A stretch of DNA of 64,000 bases from UBA4427 sp046351135 (GCA_046351135.1 JAXLZA010000015.1:62001-126000); one strand, 5' to 3'. Shown: positions 8,481 to 18,151, counted from the first letter of the stretch. Notes: generated by a model not told the origin, from the sequence alone. Numbers and translations are program-made.

Positions 8481-9449
8481 ATGACCCAGGTCTTCGTCGA
8501 GCTCGATCACGAGCGGCCCGAGCGCCTCGCTCCCGCGAGCGGAGAGGCCGTGCTCTTCAGCTCGAAGGCGTACGACAAGACGACCGGCAACGAGGACGCG
8601 GCGCTGTTCTGCGAGCTGCCCGGGCCGGTGACGGTGCTCGCGGTCGCGGACGGCGTCGGCGGGCTGCCCGCCGGTGCGGAGGCGGCGGCGACGGCGGTCG
8701 GCGCGGTGCGGCGCGCGGTCGAGCGGGCGGCGGAGCGCGCGGCGGAGCGCGCGGCGGATCGGGTCGCCGATCGGACCGGCCAGCGCGGGGACTACCGCGG
8801 CGAGGGCGACACGCTGCGCTCGGCCATATTCGACGCCTTCGAGGACGCGAACGCGACGCTCCTCGCGAAGGGCGTCGGGGCGGCGACGACCCTCGTCGTC
8901 GTCGAGGTCCGCGACGGGCTGGCCCGCGCCTATCATGCGGGGGACTCCGGGGCGCTGCTCGTCGGCCAGCGCGGGCGGGTGCGCTTCGAGACGATCCCGC
9001 ACTCCCCGGTCGGCTACGGGGTCGCAGCCGGGATGCTCGAGCCATCCCAGACCCACCACCACGAGGAGCGCCACCTGCTCTCGAACTGCGTCGGCTCCCG
9101 CGACATGCGCGTCGAGATCGGTGCCCCCGTCAGGATGGCGGCGCGGGATACCCTGCTGCTCGCGACCGACGGCGTGCTCGAGAACGTCGAGCGCCGCGTC
9201 CTGATCGAGCAGATCCGGACGGGCCCGCTGATCCAGGCCGCCACCGACCTGCAGGCCCGCGTACGCCTCACGATGGCCGGCGTCGACCCGAAGCTCCCCG
9301 CCCATCCCGACGACGCGACGGCGCTGCTGTTCCGGACCGCGCCCGACCGCGTGCGGGGCCCGATCGGGATCCGGCTGCGCGCGGAGCCGCGGGAGCGGGC
9401 GCCGCGCGAGGGCGGTGCGCGCGACGGCGCGCGACGGGGGCGGCGATGA
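8481..9449 (+). CDS. PP2C-family protein Ser/Thr phosphatase
   Basis: Cytoplasmic metal-dependent phosphatase of 322 residues. Landmarks: TTGNEDA near residue 35 (metal Asp), VADGVGG near 62-68 (metal Asp), HAGDSGALLV near 157, LLATDGVLENV near 230 and HPDDATALLF near 280. An insertion with three 12-bp repeats encodes a run of ERAAERAADR-like residues near 78-92. Its stop overlaps the kinase start by 4 nt (ATGA), so phosphatase and kinase are translationally coupled, the usual arrangement for a reversible phosphorylation pair. The last about 25 residues are Arg-rich. Confidence 0.85.
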   Translation: MTQVFVELDHERPERLAPASGEAVLFSSKAYDKTTGNEDAALFCELPGPVTVLAVADGVGGLPAGAEAAATAVGAVRRAVERAAERAAERAADRVADRTGQRGDYRGEGDTLRSAIFDAFEDANATLLAKGVGAATTLVVVEVRDGLARAYHAGDSGALLVGQRGRVRFETIPHSPVGYGVAAGMLEPSQTHHHEERHLLSNCVGSRDMRVEIGAPVRMAARDTLLLATDGVLENVERRVLIEQIRTGPLIQAATDLQARVRLTMAGVDPKLPAHPDDATALLFRTAPDRVRGPIGIRLRAEPRERAPREGGARDGARRGRR

Positions 9450-10816
9450 GCCAGCCGCTGCGCGCCGGTGCCCGCCTCGGCAAGTACCGCCTCGAGCGCA
9501 AGCTCGGCGAGGGCGGCTCGGCCGTCGTCTGGCAGGCGCGCGACACCGTCGAGGGTCGCCGCGTCGCGATCAAGGTCGTGCTCGACTCGGTGATCGAGGA
9601 GTGGGGCCGCGCGGCGGTCGAGGGCGAGGCCCGCGTCGCGGCCCAGCTCGACCATCCGCGCATCGCCGGCATCCGCAACGCCGACTGGATCGACAACCAC
9701 TTCGTCATGGTGACCGACCTCGCGCGCAAGAGCCTCGACGAGTACCCGGGTGCGCGCCGCTCGCCGGAGCTCACGCTCTCGATCCTCGCCGATGTCGCCG
9801 AGGGCCTCGCCTACGCCCACGAGCGCGGCCTGCTCCACCGCGACATCAAGCCCGCCAACATCTTCCTCTACGAGAACCGCCGCGCGAAGCTCGGCGACTT
9901 CGGCACCGCCCGCCTCGCCCCCGCCGCGACCCGCGTGCTGACGGAGGTCGGCACCTTCGGCTACATGGCCCCCGAGCAGGCCTACGGCCGCGCGCGCTTC
10001 GCCTCCGACGTCTTCAGCCTCGCGCTGACCGCCTACGAGCTCTTCGCGGGCGCGCTGCCGGGCTGGCCCTTCGAGTGGCCCCTCGAAGGGGCGCAGCGCT
10101 TCATGGCGCGCTGCCCCGAGAAGATCCAGCCCGTGATCCGCCGCGCGCTGACCCTCGACCTGCGCAAGCGCTGGGCCGACGGCGTCGAGTTCCACGAGGC
10201 GCTCACGAAGGCGATCGAGTCGATGCGCCACGAGCGCGCCCGCGCCAGGAAGCAGAACGGCCGGGCGCCGCGCAAGAGCCGCAAGACCGGTCCGCCCCCC
10301 GATCCCTTCGTGCTCGAGACCGAGTGGTTCCGGCGCAAGTTCGGTCGCGCGCTGCAGGCCTCCTATGCGTGCCACGCCTGCGACGGGCCGATCTCCGAGT
10401 CCATGAGCCACTGCCCGTGGTGCGGCACGACGCGCAACTCCTTCGCCCAGGTCACGCGCTTCCCGCTCGTCTGCCCGACCTGCGAGCGCGGCGTGCGGCC
10501 CGAGTGGAAGGCCTGTCCGACCTGCAGCCGCGGCCGCTTCCTCGGCAACGGGCGCGCGATCCCGAAGAGCCCGCAGACCGAGCGGACCTGCCGGCGACCG
10601 GGCTGTGGGGCACCGATCGACCGCTTCATGCGCTACTGCCCGGGCTGCAAGCAGAAGGTCGCGCGCCCGTGGCGGGTCGAGGGGCTCGAGCCCTGCGAGC
10701 GCTGCCGCTGGCCGATGGCGACGCGCTGGCGCTTCTGCGCCTGGTGCGGCAAGAAGAACTCCGCGGCCATGCTGGTCTCGATCGGTCGTCACCGGCGCGG
10801 ACGTGGACGCACCTAG
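9446..10816 (+). CDS. Ser/Thr protein kinase with C-terminal array of zinc ribbons
   Basis: 456 residues. The kinase domain (about 10-270) has all canonical motifs: GEGGSAVVW (Gly loop), AIKVV (Lys), HRDIKPANIF (catalytic loop), DFGTAR, and APEQ in place of APE. No transmembrane segment is visible, unlike PASTA-type kinases. After a basic linker come four Cys4 ribbons: CHACDG...CPWCG, CPTCERG...CPTCSRG, CRRPGCGAP...CPGCK and CERCRWP...CAWCG, the last ending about 15 residues before the C-terminus. The ribbons could dock partners or sense metal/redox state (inference). It overlaps the PP2C gene by 4 nt and the TamA-like gene by 14 nt. Confidence 0.88.
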   Translation: MSQPLRAGARLGKYRLERKLGEGGSAVVWQARDTVEGRRVAIKVVLDSVIEEWGRAAVEGEARVAAQLDHPRIAGIRNADWIDNHFVMVTDLARKSLDEYPGARRSPELTLSILADVAEGLAYAHERGLLHRDIKPANIFLYENRRAKLGDFGTARLAPAATRVLTEVGTFGYMAPEQAYGRARFASDVFSLALTAYELFAGALPGWPFEWPLEGAQRFMARCPEKIQPVIRRALTLDLRKRWADGVEFHEALTKAIESMRHERARARKQNGRAPRKSRKTGPPPDPFVLETEWFRRKFGRALQASYACHACDGPISESMSHCPWCGTTRNSFAQVTRFPLVCPTCERGVRPEWKACPTCSRGRFLGNGRAIPKSPQTERTCRRPGCGAPIDRFMRYCPGCKQKVARPWRVEGLEPCERCRWPMATRWRFCAWCGKKNSAAMLVSIGRHRRGRGRT

Positions 10817-12854
10817 CCTCGCGGGCGGGCCCTCCGCCCGCTCGCTCCGGATCGACGTGGACGCGCGCGGACTCCGCCTCCCGCGCACCGGTCGGGACCC
10901 GTCGCCGGTCCGCCCGGCCGTGCCCGCTGCGCGGCGCGCGCCGTCCCGACCCGGCCGACTCCGCGCGATCGAGCTCGCACTGGCCCTCGTCGCCGGCGCC
11001 GCCTTCACGATCGTCCTCGGCCTCGTCCTCGCCCGCCCGATCGCCGCGGCCGCGAGCCCGACCGACGCCCTCGACCCCGAGCGCAAGTGGCTCGTCGCGG
11101 CGGTCTCGATCGAGGGCAACCACGCGCTCCCGACCTCGGAGCTCCAGCGCGCCGTCGAGACGCGCACGCGCGGTCGCCTGCGCTTCTGGCGCGAGCGCCC
11201 GGAGTTCGACGCGCTCGTCGTCGAGCGCGACGTCGAGCGCATCGAGCGCCTCTACGAGGCCGAGGGCTACTACCTCGCCCGGGTCGCCTGGCGCTTCGAC
11301 GTGCGGCACACGACCCGCGCCGAGATCCTGACGGTCGTGTTCCAGATCGAGGAGGGGCCGCGCGCGGTCGTCGACTCGATCGAGGTCGTGCCCGCGGACC
11401 CGACGCTCGTCCCGAGCGCCGACTCGACGACGAAGGCGCTCGCCGGCGGCCGGCCCGGCGTCCCGCGCTGGGCCCTCGCCGTCGGCGACCCCTTCCGCGA
11501 GCTCGACTATCAGCGCCACGAGATCCAGCTGCGCGCCGCCTGGCTCGACCGCGGCTTCGCGTCCGTCACGACGAAGCGCTCCGCCCGGATCCGCCCCGAC
11601 CGCCTCGGCGTCGCGGTCCGCTACGAGGTCGTCCCCGGCCCGCCCGCGCGCTTCGGCCCGATCTCGATCGAAGGCCTCGACAAGGTCGCGAGCCGGATCG
11701 TCGAGCGCGAGCTCACCTTCGCGACCGGCGACCCCTTCTCGTTCACCCGGATCGAGGAGTCGCGCCGCCGCATCCAGGCCCTCGATCTCTTCGCCTCGAT
11801 CCAGATCGACTGGCGCACCGACCCCGCGACCCCGGGCGAGGCGCCCATCTCGGTCGTGCTCCACGAGAAGAAGGCCCGCGAGCTCCGCATCGGCGCCGGC
11901 TTCAGCACGGAGGAGCGCGCGCGCGCCCACGTCCGCTGGCAGAACCGCAACTTCCTGGGCGGCGGCCGGCGGCTGCTCGTCGCCGGTCGCTATTCGAACC
12001 TGGTGCGCGCCGCCGAGCTCTCCTTCTCCCAGCCCCACTTCTTCGACCGCAACAACCGCGGCCTCTTCGAGTTCGCGCTCTTCCAGCAGGACGAGCCCAA
12101 CTTCACCCGCAACTCGATCCAGGGCGTGCCCGGCTTCGAACGCCGCTTCACGAAGACCTTCACGGCCACCGCCGGACTGCGCGTCGACACGGCGGTGATC
12201 CGCGACGTCGAGGATCAGGTCCGGACGCTGATCGGCGGCGTGCGCGACGAGGGGACGGTGATCGGGCCGCGGCTCGCGCTGCGCTGGACGCCGGTCGACG
12301 ACGTCGCGCGCCCGCGCAACGGCCTCGTCGCCTCCTTCGAGGCGCAGTATTCGACGCGCTACGTCGGCGCCAGCTACGACTACGCGCGCTTCGTGGGCGA
12401 GGTCGCGGTCTTCCGGCCCGTCCTCGACTGGGCCGTCGTCGCCGGGCGGCTCAAGCTCGGTGCGGCCCAGGCCTTCGGGAGCCCCGAGCGGCTGCCGATC
12501 TTCGAGCGCTTCTACGCCGGCGGTGAGGGCAGCGTGCGCGGCTACCGGCGCCATCAGCTCGGGCCGACGGCCAACAACGGCAATCCCCTCGGCGGGCGCT
12601 CGCTGATCGAGGGCTCGATCGAGGCCCGCATCCCCGTCTGGCGCAACTTCGGCACCGTCGCCTTCCTCGACTTCGCCCAGCTCTCGCTCGCCCGCTACGA
12701 CTTCGTGCCGAAGCACGTCCGCTTCGCCGCGGGTCCGGGCCTGAGCTATTCGACGCCGATCGGTCCGATCAGCCTCTTCGCGGGCTTCCCGATCAACCGC
12801 CAGTCGGGCGAGCCGCCCTGGCAGATGCACTTCAACATCGGGTTCTTCTTCTGA
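10803..12854 (+). CDS. tamA: TamA/BamA-like outer-membrane protein (POTRA + Omp85 barrel)
   Basis: Outer-membrane beta-barrel assembly/translocation protein, 683 residues from GTG at 10803, which overlaps the kinase stop; GTG at 10857 is an alternative. The n-region is unusually long and basic (about 55 residues) before the hydrophobic signal segment (LALALVAGAAFTIVLGLVLA). POTRA-type repeats follow (VSIEGNHALPTSELQRAV; ISIEGLDKVASRIVERELTF), then the 16-strand barrel region with the Omp85 signature VRGYRRHQLGP and an aromatic C-terminal residue (GFFF). The next gene is TamB-like, which favours TamA over BamA. The symbol reflects this context rather than proven orthology. Confidence 0.85.
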   Translation: MDAPSLAGGPSARSLRIDVDARGLRLPRTGRDPSPVRPAVPAARRAPSRPGRLRAIELALALVAGAAFTIVLGLVLARPIAAAASPTDALDPERKWLVAAVSIEGNHALPTSELQRAVETRTRGRLRFWRERPEFDALVVERDVERIERLYEAEGYYLARVAWRFDVRHTTRAEILTVVFQIEEGPRAVVDSIEVVPADPTLVPSADSTTKALAGGRPGVPRWALAVGDPFRELDYQRHEIQLRAAWLDRGFASVTTKRSARIRPDRLGVAVRYEVVPGPPARFGPISIEGLDKVASRIVERELTFATGDPFSFTRIEESRRRIQALDLFASIQIDWRTDPATPGEAPISVVLHEKKARELRIGAGFSTEERARAHVRWQNRNFLGGGRRLLVAGRYSNLVRAAELSFSQPHFFDRNNRGLFEFALFQQDEPNFTRNSIQGVPGFERRFTKTFTATAGLRVDTAVIRDVEDQVRTLIGGVRDEGTVIGPRLALRWTPVDDVARPRNGLVASFEAQYSTRYVGASYDYARFVGEVAVFRPVLDWAVVAGRLKLGAAQAFGSPERLPIFERFYAGGEGSVRGYRRHQLGPTANNGNPLGGRSLIEGSIEARIPVWRNFGTVAFLDFAQLSLARYDFVPKHVRFAAGPGLSYSTPIGPISLFAGFPINRQSGEPPWQMHFNIGFFF

Positions 12855-15800
12855 TGCCGATCCGAATCCTCCGCAGCCTGATCGGTTGGATCGCGCGGCT
12901 CGCCGGGCTGATGGTCGCCCTCGCCCTGCTGCTCTCGGCGGCGCTGCTCTTCTACACGACGACCGCCGACTTCCGATCGCGGCTGCTCGCCTTCGCGGTG
13001 CCCGAGCTCGACCGGCGCATGGCGGGCGATCTCTCGGTCGGCGGGCTCTCGGGCTCGCCGCTGGGGCGGCTCCGGCTCGAGGACGTGGCGCTCGCGTGGC
13101 ACGGCGAGGAGATCGCGCGGCTGCCGGCGGTGTCGATCGAGCTCGACTGGAGCGCGCTCCTGCGCGGCCGCCTCGAGATCGCCGAGCTCGCGCTCGAGTC
13201 CCCGCGCATCGTCCTGCGCGAGCATCCCGAGCACGGCTGGGACGGGCGCGAGGCCCTGGCGCCGCTCGTCCCCGGGCCCGACGACCGGCGACCGCCGCGC
13301 CGCGAGGCGCCGCCGGTCGTGATCGAGCGGCTGTCGATCGCGGACGGCCTGCTCCGGATCGAGGCCCTCGAGCGACCGGCCCTCGAGCAGGGCGGGATCG
13401 ACCTCGCGGGCCGGATCGACTTCGAGGCGAAGCGGATCGAGCTCGAGCAGGCGCAGATCCGCCTCGGCGGCGGGAAGCTCGCCGGCCGGGGCGAGATCCC
13501 GTTCCAGGGACGCTGGCGGATCGACCTCGCGGTCGAGGCCCTGCATCCCCGCGATCTGGCCCACCTCGCCCCCGACCCCGCCCGCGCCCTCGACTTCCTC
13601 GCCCCGGCGACGGGACCCCTGCTGGTGTCGGGGGAGCGCCGCCAGCTCGACGCCTCGGGCTTCCTCGAATGGCCCGAGGCCCGCCTCGACTTCGGCCTGC
13701 ACGGCGATCCGAGCCCCTTCGACCCGCGCCGGGCGAAGCTCGCCGCGCGCTTCGCGGCCCGGGACCTCGCCCGCTTCTTCCCCGACTCCCCGGTCGCGGG
13801 TCGGCTCGAGGCCGAGCTCGCCCTCGCCGCCGGCGAGGGATGGGCGCGCGCCGCGCTGACCGCGGCGGACGGTGGGCGCGTCGCCGCCGACGGAACCTTC
13901 ACCGCGCTCGCGCGCCCCGAGGCGGCGCTGCGCTTCGAGGCGACCCGCCTCGATCCCGCGCGCGTCCTGCGCGGCCACCCCGAGTGGCAGGGCCTGCTCA
14001 CCGGCCGCGGCACCCTCGCCCTCGCGGGCGAGCGTCGCGAGACGCTCGAGGCCGCGCTCGACCTCGCCCTCGACGCGTCGCGCCTCGGGCGCCTCGAGAT
14101 CCGGCGCGGGCACGTCGATGCGCGCCTCGCCGGCGAAACGATCGAGCTCGCGGAGCTCAGCCTCGAGAGCGCGAGCGGCCGCGCGAGCGTGCGGGGGCGG
14201 CTCGGCACGCGCCCCACGGATCCGGTCGCCCTCGACGGCCGCGTCGACGTGCGCGACCTCGCGCCCTTCCTCGCCCTCGCCGGCCGAAAGGGCGCGGGAT
14301 CCCTGCGCGGCACCCTCGAAGCCGAGGGCACCCTCGCGAGCGCCCGGCTCGCCGCCGACCTCACCCTCGCGCGCTTCGCCCTCGACGACCTGCGCACGGA
14401 GCGCCTGCGCCTCGCGCTGCGCGCCCGCGGACGCTTCGCGGACGGAGTCGACGCTCGCATCGAGCGGCTCCGCCTCGAGACGGCCCTCGGCGTCTGGCAG
14501 CTCGAGCGACCCGCGCGACTGCAGGCGGGTCGCGACGCGATCGAGTGGACCGATGCGCGGCTTCGCAGCGGCGAGAGCGCCCTCGAGCTCGACGGACGCC
14601 TCGCCCGAAGCGGCCCGCAGACCCTTCGCCTGCTCGCCCGGGCCCTGCCCGTCGCGGACTGGATCCGCGCTCATCCCGGGCTCGTGCGCCCCGGCCTGCT
14701 GACCCGCAGCGCCCTCGATCTCGAGCTCGCCGTCGGGGGCACCGCCCCGGCCCCGACCCTCGACCTCCACCTCGCCCCCCGCGACCTCGTCGTCTCCGAG
14801 CGCGCGATCGAGCGCGTCGACGCGCATCTGCGTTATGCGGAGCGCAAGCTCGAGGCCCGCCTCGAAGCCTCGACCGCCCCCGCGCTCCACCTCGCGGCCC
14901 GCGCCGAGCTCCCCTTCGCCCTGCAGTGGTCGACGGGCTTCACCGCGAAGCCGACCGGTCCCCTCGCCGCCCACGCCGAGCTCGACGCCGACGACCTCGC
15001 CTTCCTCGAGCCGGTGCTCGGCGGCCAGGTCGAGGCGCTCGGCGGCGAGGCCCGCGGCCGCGTCGATCTCGCGGGTCCGCTCGACGCCCTCGTGCCCTCG
15101 GGCGAGCTCGCGATCCACCGCCTGAGCGGCCGCCCGCGCCGGACGGGCGTCACGATCGTCGACGGCGAGCTCGCGATCGAGCTCGATGCCGATCGCTTCC
15201 ACGTCCGGCGCGCGAGTGCGACCGCGAAGGGCTTCGAGGACACCGCCCGCTTCCGGGCCGAAGGTGAAGGACCGCTACCCGCCTTCCTGACGCGGTGGAG
15301 CGGACCGCTCCGCGGAAGGCCCGCGGCGGAGGCAACGGCGGCCGGCGACGCCTCGAGCGCGGCGGGCGACTACACGACGACGATCGAGCTGACGCGCTGG
15401 CCACTCGTCGCGACCGCGCGCGACCGCTTGATCGCGTCGGGCCGCCTCACCGCCCGCGGCCGCTTCGAGGCCCCGCGCGTCGAGGGACGCATCGAGATCG
15501 TCGAAGGCACCCTGCGACCGAACCTCGCCTTCCTCTCGGGCGGTCCGCCGCCGCGGGATCCCACGATCGAGCTCGAGCCCGATCCGGCGGCGGCCCCCGA
15601 CACCGCGGGCGGAGCCGCGCCGGTCGCGGACACCGTCTCGGGCCCGAACGTGCGCGCGCTCTTCGAGGCCCTCGAGCTGGCGGTGGACATCGACGTCGGG
15701 CGCGATCTCTGGATCAAGCACGAGAGCGCCGAGGTCCTCCTCGCAGGCCGGGTCGCCGCGCGCAAGCAGGCGGGCAAGGACCTCTCCCTCGAAGGCCGCA

Positions 15801-16381
15801 TCGAGGCGCAACGCGGCTTCGCCGATCTGCAGCGCCGCCGCTTCCGCCTGATCGAGGGAAGCCTCGAGCTCGTCGGCGGCGCGAAGATCGATCCCGTGCT
15901 CGACGTGCTCGGGCGCCACAAGGCCCGGGCCCACGTGATCGACGCGCGGCTGACGGGGACGGCGTCGAAGCCGGTGCTCACGCTCTCCTCGGATCCGACG
16001 CTCTCGCAGGAGGACATCCTCGCGGTCCTGATCTTCGGGCGGCCGTCGAGCGAGCTGTCCCAGGATCAGCAGAGCTCGCTCTCCCAGCGGGCCGTCGGCC
16101 TCGCGAGCTCGATGGGGCTCACCGCGGTCGGCCGCTCGGTCGCGAGCGCCCTCGGCCTCGACGCCCTCGGGCTGCAGATCGACGAGCTCTCGAATCAGCG
16201 TGCGAGCGTGGGGGCGTACGTCGGACGCAACATCTTCGTCGCCCTCGCCCAGGAGTTCAGCGGTGAGCGCGGCCAGGAGCTCTCGATCGAGTACGAGTTC
16301 TGGCCCGGCTGGAGCGTCGTCGGCTCGACGACCTCGCAGGGGACGAACTCGGCGGATCTCGTCTGGAAGATCAGGTATTAG
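12854..16381 (+). CDS. tamB: TamB-like translocation/lipid-transport module protein (DUF490)
   Basis: 1175 residues starting on the last base of the TamA-like gene (TGATG). One N-terminal membrane anchor (about residues 12-35, LAGLMVALALLLSAALLFY) is followed by about 800 residues of AsmA/TamB-like beta-taco repeats rich in Leu, Arg and Ala. The C-terminal DUF490 domain shows the typical LDVLGRHKARAHVIDARLTGTAS...PVLTLSSDPTLSQEDILAVLIFG and ends in a beta-rich IEYEFWPGWSVVGSTTSQGTNSADLVWKIRY. In other Gram-negatives TamAB assists autotransporter insertion and phospholipid traffic across the periplasm. Here the pair is the distal half of a phosphatase-kinase operon. Confidence 0.9.
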   Translation: MPIRILRSLIGWIARLAGLMVALALLLSAALLFYTTTADFRSRLLAFAVPELDRRMAGDLSVGGLSGSPLGRLRLEDVALAWHGEEIARLPAVSIELDWSALLRGRLEIAELALESPRIVLREHPEHGWDGREALAPLVPGPDDRRPPRREAPPVVIERLSIADGLLRIEALERPALEQGGIDLAGRIDFEAKRIELEQAQIRLGGGKLAGRGEIPFQGRWRIDLAVEALHPRDLAHLAPDPARALDFLAPATGPLLVSGERRQLDASGFLEWPEARLDFGLHGDPSPFDPRRAKLAARFAARDLARFFPDSPVAGRLEAELALAAGEGWARAALTAADGGRVAADGTFTALARPEAALRFEATRLDPARVLRGHPEWQGLLTGRGTLALAGERRETLEAALDLALDASRLGRLEIRRGHVDARLAGETIELAELSLESASGRASVRGRLGTRPTDPVALDGRVDVRDLAPFLALAGRKGAGSLRGTLEAEGTLASARLAADLTLARFALDDLRTERLRLALRARGRFADGVDARIERLRLETALGVWQLERPARLQAGRDAIEWTDARLRSGESALELDGRLARSGPQTLRLLARALPVADWIRAHPGLVRPGLLTRSALDLELAVGGTAPAPTLDLHLAPRDLVVSERAIERVDAHLRYAERKLEARLEASTAPALHLAARAELPFALQWSTGFTAKPTGPLAAHAELDADDLAFLEPVLGGQVEALGGEARGRVDLAGPLDALVPSGELAIHRLSGRPRRTGVTIVDGELAIELDADRFHVRRASATAKGFEDTARFRAEGEGPLPAFLTRWSGPLRGRPAAEATAAGDASSAAGDYTTTIELTRWPLVATARDRLIASGRLTARGRFEAPRVEGRIEIVEGTLRPNLAFLSGGPPPRDPTIELEPDPAAAPDTAGGAAPVADTVSGPNVRALFEALELAVDIDVGRDLWIKHESAEVLLAGRVAARKQAGKDLSLEGRIEAQRGFADLQRRRFRLIEGSLELVGGAKIDPVLDVLGRHKARAHVIDARLTGTASKPVLTLSSDPTLSQEDILAVLIFGRPSSELSQDQQSSLSQRAVGLASSMGLTAVGRSVASALGLDALGLQIDELSNQRASVGAYVGRNIFVALAQEFSGERGQELSIEYEFWPGWSVVGSTTSQGTNSADLVWKIRY

Positions 16382-16406
16382 GCCTCGACTTGCGCTCTGG
16401 GGCGCC

Positions 16407-16551
16407 GTGCCAGGTGCCCCGGTCGGACGCGAGCGGGCGCTCGGGCTTCGTACGGCACGCGTAGAGGGACCGGTCGGCTTTGGCGGGCGCATTGCTGCGC
16501 GTGCCGTTCTCAATTTCGCGCCCGCTCGCGTCCGACCGGGGCACTCGGGGC
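16407..16551 (+). repeat. 145-bp dispersed structured repeat, copy A
   Basis: Starts 25 nt after the TamB stop. It has 27-nt terminal arms at 16414-16440 and 16518-16544 that are perfectly complementary (outer part GTGCCCCGGTCGGACG; inner part CGAGCGGGCGC), flanked by GTGCCAG and TCGGGGC. The 77-nt interior holds a second 10-bp stem (ACGGCACGCG at 16452-16461 with CGCGTGCCGT at 16498-16507). Three more copies of identical length are in the window with different but still complementary arms. The interior is shared almost base for base. Confidence 0.9.
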
Positions 16552-16666
16552 AAGTGTCCGGAGCGTTCGGCGCGGCGTGAATTCGGTTGGCGGGTGGGGC
16601 GGGGGAAGTTCGCGGATGCGGGTGCTCGGGCGGGGGTGGGGGCGCGACGGCTCGGCGCGCTTCGTC

Positions 16667-16960
16667 TCAGCCTTCTTCGTCACGACCGAGGTCGGTGCGG
16701 CGGAGGTGGTCGGCGAGGGCGGTGACGCGGGACTCGAGGGCGAGGAGGCGGCGGCGGAGGTGGAGGGCGACCTGGACGCCGGCGGGGTTGACGCCGAGCT
16801 CCTCGATCATCAGCGCGGCGATCCGCAGCTCCTCCGCCTCGCGCGGATCGAGGAAGTCGGACTCGAAGAGGCCCTCGCGGCGGAGACCTTCGAGCAGGCC
16901 CTCGCTGCCGCCGAGATGGACGAGCACTTCGCGGATCTCGATGCGTCGGCTGCGCGTCAT
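16667..16960 (-). CDS. cbpM: CbpM-like chaperone modulator
   Basis: 97-residue MerR-like helical protein. The order of segments (IEIREVLVHLGGSEGLLEGLRREGLFESD...DPREAEELRIAALMIEELGVNPAGVQVALHLRRRLLALESRV) matches the CbpM/YccV-neighbour family that binds and modulates the DnaJ-like CbpA. The gene lies directly downstream of a CbpA-type gene and overlaps it by 4 nt, which strongly supports the call. Start GTG/ATG is fixed by that overlap. Confidence 0.8.
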   Translation of the reverse strand: MTRSRRIEIREVLVHLGGSEGLLEGLRREGLFESDFLDPREAEELRIAALMIEELGVNPAGVQVALHLRRRLLALESRVTALADHLRRTDLGRDEEG

Positions 16961-17901
16961 GAGAAGAGCCCCTTGCGCGGATCCTCCTGGGCGACCTCGC
17001 GCAGCGCGCTCTCGAGCTTCGCGGCCGCGTCCTTCGGCACCACGATCTTGATGCGCGCGAACAGATCACCGGCGGGCGCCGTCTTCGACCCGGGCACACC
17101 CTGGCCGCGCAGGCGCAGGCGGCTGCCGCTGCTCGTGCCGGGGGGGATGGTCAGGGTCGCGCGGCCGTCGAGGGTCGGGATCTCGACGCGACCGCCGCAG
17201 ACGGCCTCGGCGAGGGTGATCGGGAGCTCGAGCTCGAGGTCGCGGCCGGAGCGCTCGAAGACCGGATGCGGGGAGACGCGGACCTGGACCCAGAGATCGC
17301 CGGGCTCGCCGCCGTTGCGTCCCTCGCCGCCCTTGCCCGGGATGCGGAGCCGCCCGCCGTCGGTCACCCCGGGCGGGATCCGGATCGTGATCTCCTCCTC
17401 GAGGCGACCGCCATCGGCCTTCGGGCGCGCGATCGCGATGCGCTTCTCGCCGCCCTTCACCGCCTCGACGAAGCCGAGGGCCATCGACGCTTCGATGTCG
17501 GGACCGTCCATCCGGAAGCGCACGCCCCCGCGGCCCGCGCCGCCGCCCCCCGACTGGAACCCGCGCAGCAGATCCTCGAGCCCGCCGAACGCGAAGCCCT
17601 CCCCGTAGCCCTCCTCGTCCGGCGCACCGAAGCGCGACGAGAAGCGGTCCCGCGCCGCGCGCGCGCGATCCGCGTCGAAGCCCGCCTCGAGGGCGATCTC
17701 GCCGAACTCGTCGAACTGGCGGCGCTTCTCGGGATCCGAGAGGACCTCGTAGGCCGCCGAGATGCTCTTGAAGCGCGCCTCGGCCTTCGCATCGCCGGGA
17801 TTCAGGTCGGGGTGGGTCTCGCGGGCGAGGCGGCGGTAGACCTTCTTGATCTCGTCGGCCGACGCGTCGCGAGCGACACCGAGCACTTCGTACGGATTCA
17901 T
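16957..17901 (-). CDS. cbpA: CbpA/DnaJ-type co-chaperone
   Basis: 314-residue DnaJ protein without the Cys-rich zinc domain. J domain at residues 1-68 with the HPD motif (ARETHPDLNP), a Gly/Phe-rich linker with a run of GGGG near residue 120, then the two C-terminal substrate-binding domains (KGGEKRIAIARP; ISIRIPPG-type strands; AVCGGRVEIPTLDGRATLTIPPGTSSGSRLRLRGQGVPG). It stimulates DnaK. A GGGGAG Shine-Dalgarno lies about 10 nt before the ATG. cbpM follows with a 4-nt overlap. It is the canonical type B (CbpA-like) architecture. Confidence 0.92.
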   Translation of the reverse strand: MNPYEVLGVARDASADEIKKVYRRLARETHPDLNPGDAKAEARFKSISAAYEVLSDPEKRRQFDEFGEIALEAGFDADRARAARDRFSSRFGAPDEEGYGEGFAFGGLEDLLRGFQSGGGGAGRGGVRFRMDGPDIEASMALGFVEAVKGGEKRIAIARPKADGGRLEEEITIRIPPGVTDGGRLRIPGKGGEGRNGGEPGDLWVQVRVSPHPVFERSGRDLELELPITLAEAVCGGRVEIPTLDGRATLTIPPGTSSGSRLRLRGQGVPGSKTAPAGDLFARIKIVVPKDAAAKLESALREVAQEDPRKGLFS

Positions 17902-18151
17902 CGGATCGCAGCTCCCCGATCGGGTCCCGGTCCGCCTCGGGCGGACCGCGGCCAGGGATGCCCCGCGGTCGCCCGTCGTGCAGGCGGCCCACCGGCATCC
18001 CAGAAACAGGTCAGCCCCGATCCCCCGCCGTCAAGCGGTCGGGGCGCCGGGGCACGCAGCCGAGGGGACGAAATCCGCGGGAAGGCGCAGGAACGGTCGG
18101 AAACGGGCAGCAAGGCGCGGGTCGGGCGGCGCGGCGGGGTCGGGAGACGGA

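Noticed and set aside
16407..16551. Dispersed repeat as an integron attC site
   Set aside because: attC sites also keep structure with variable sequence, but the conserved RYYYAAC/GTTRRRY core ends are absent and no integrase or cassette array is present.
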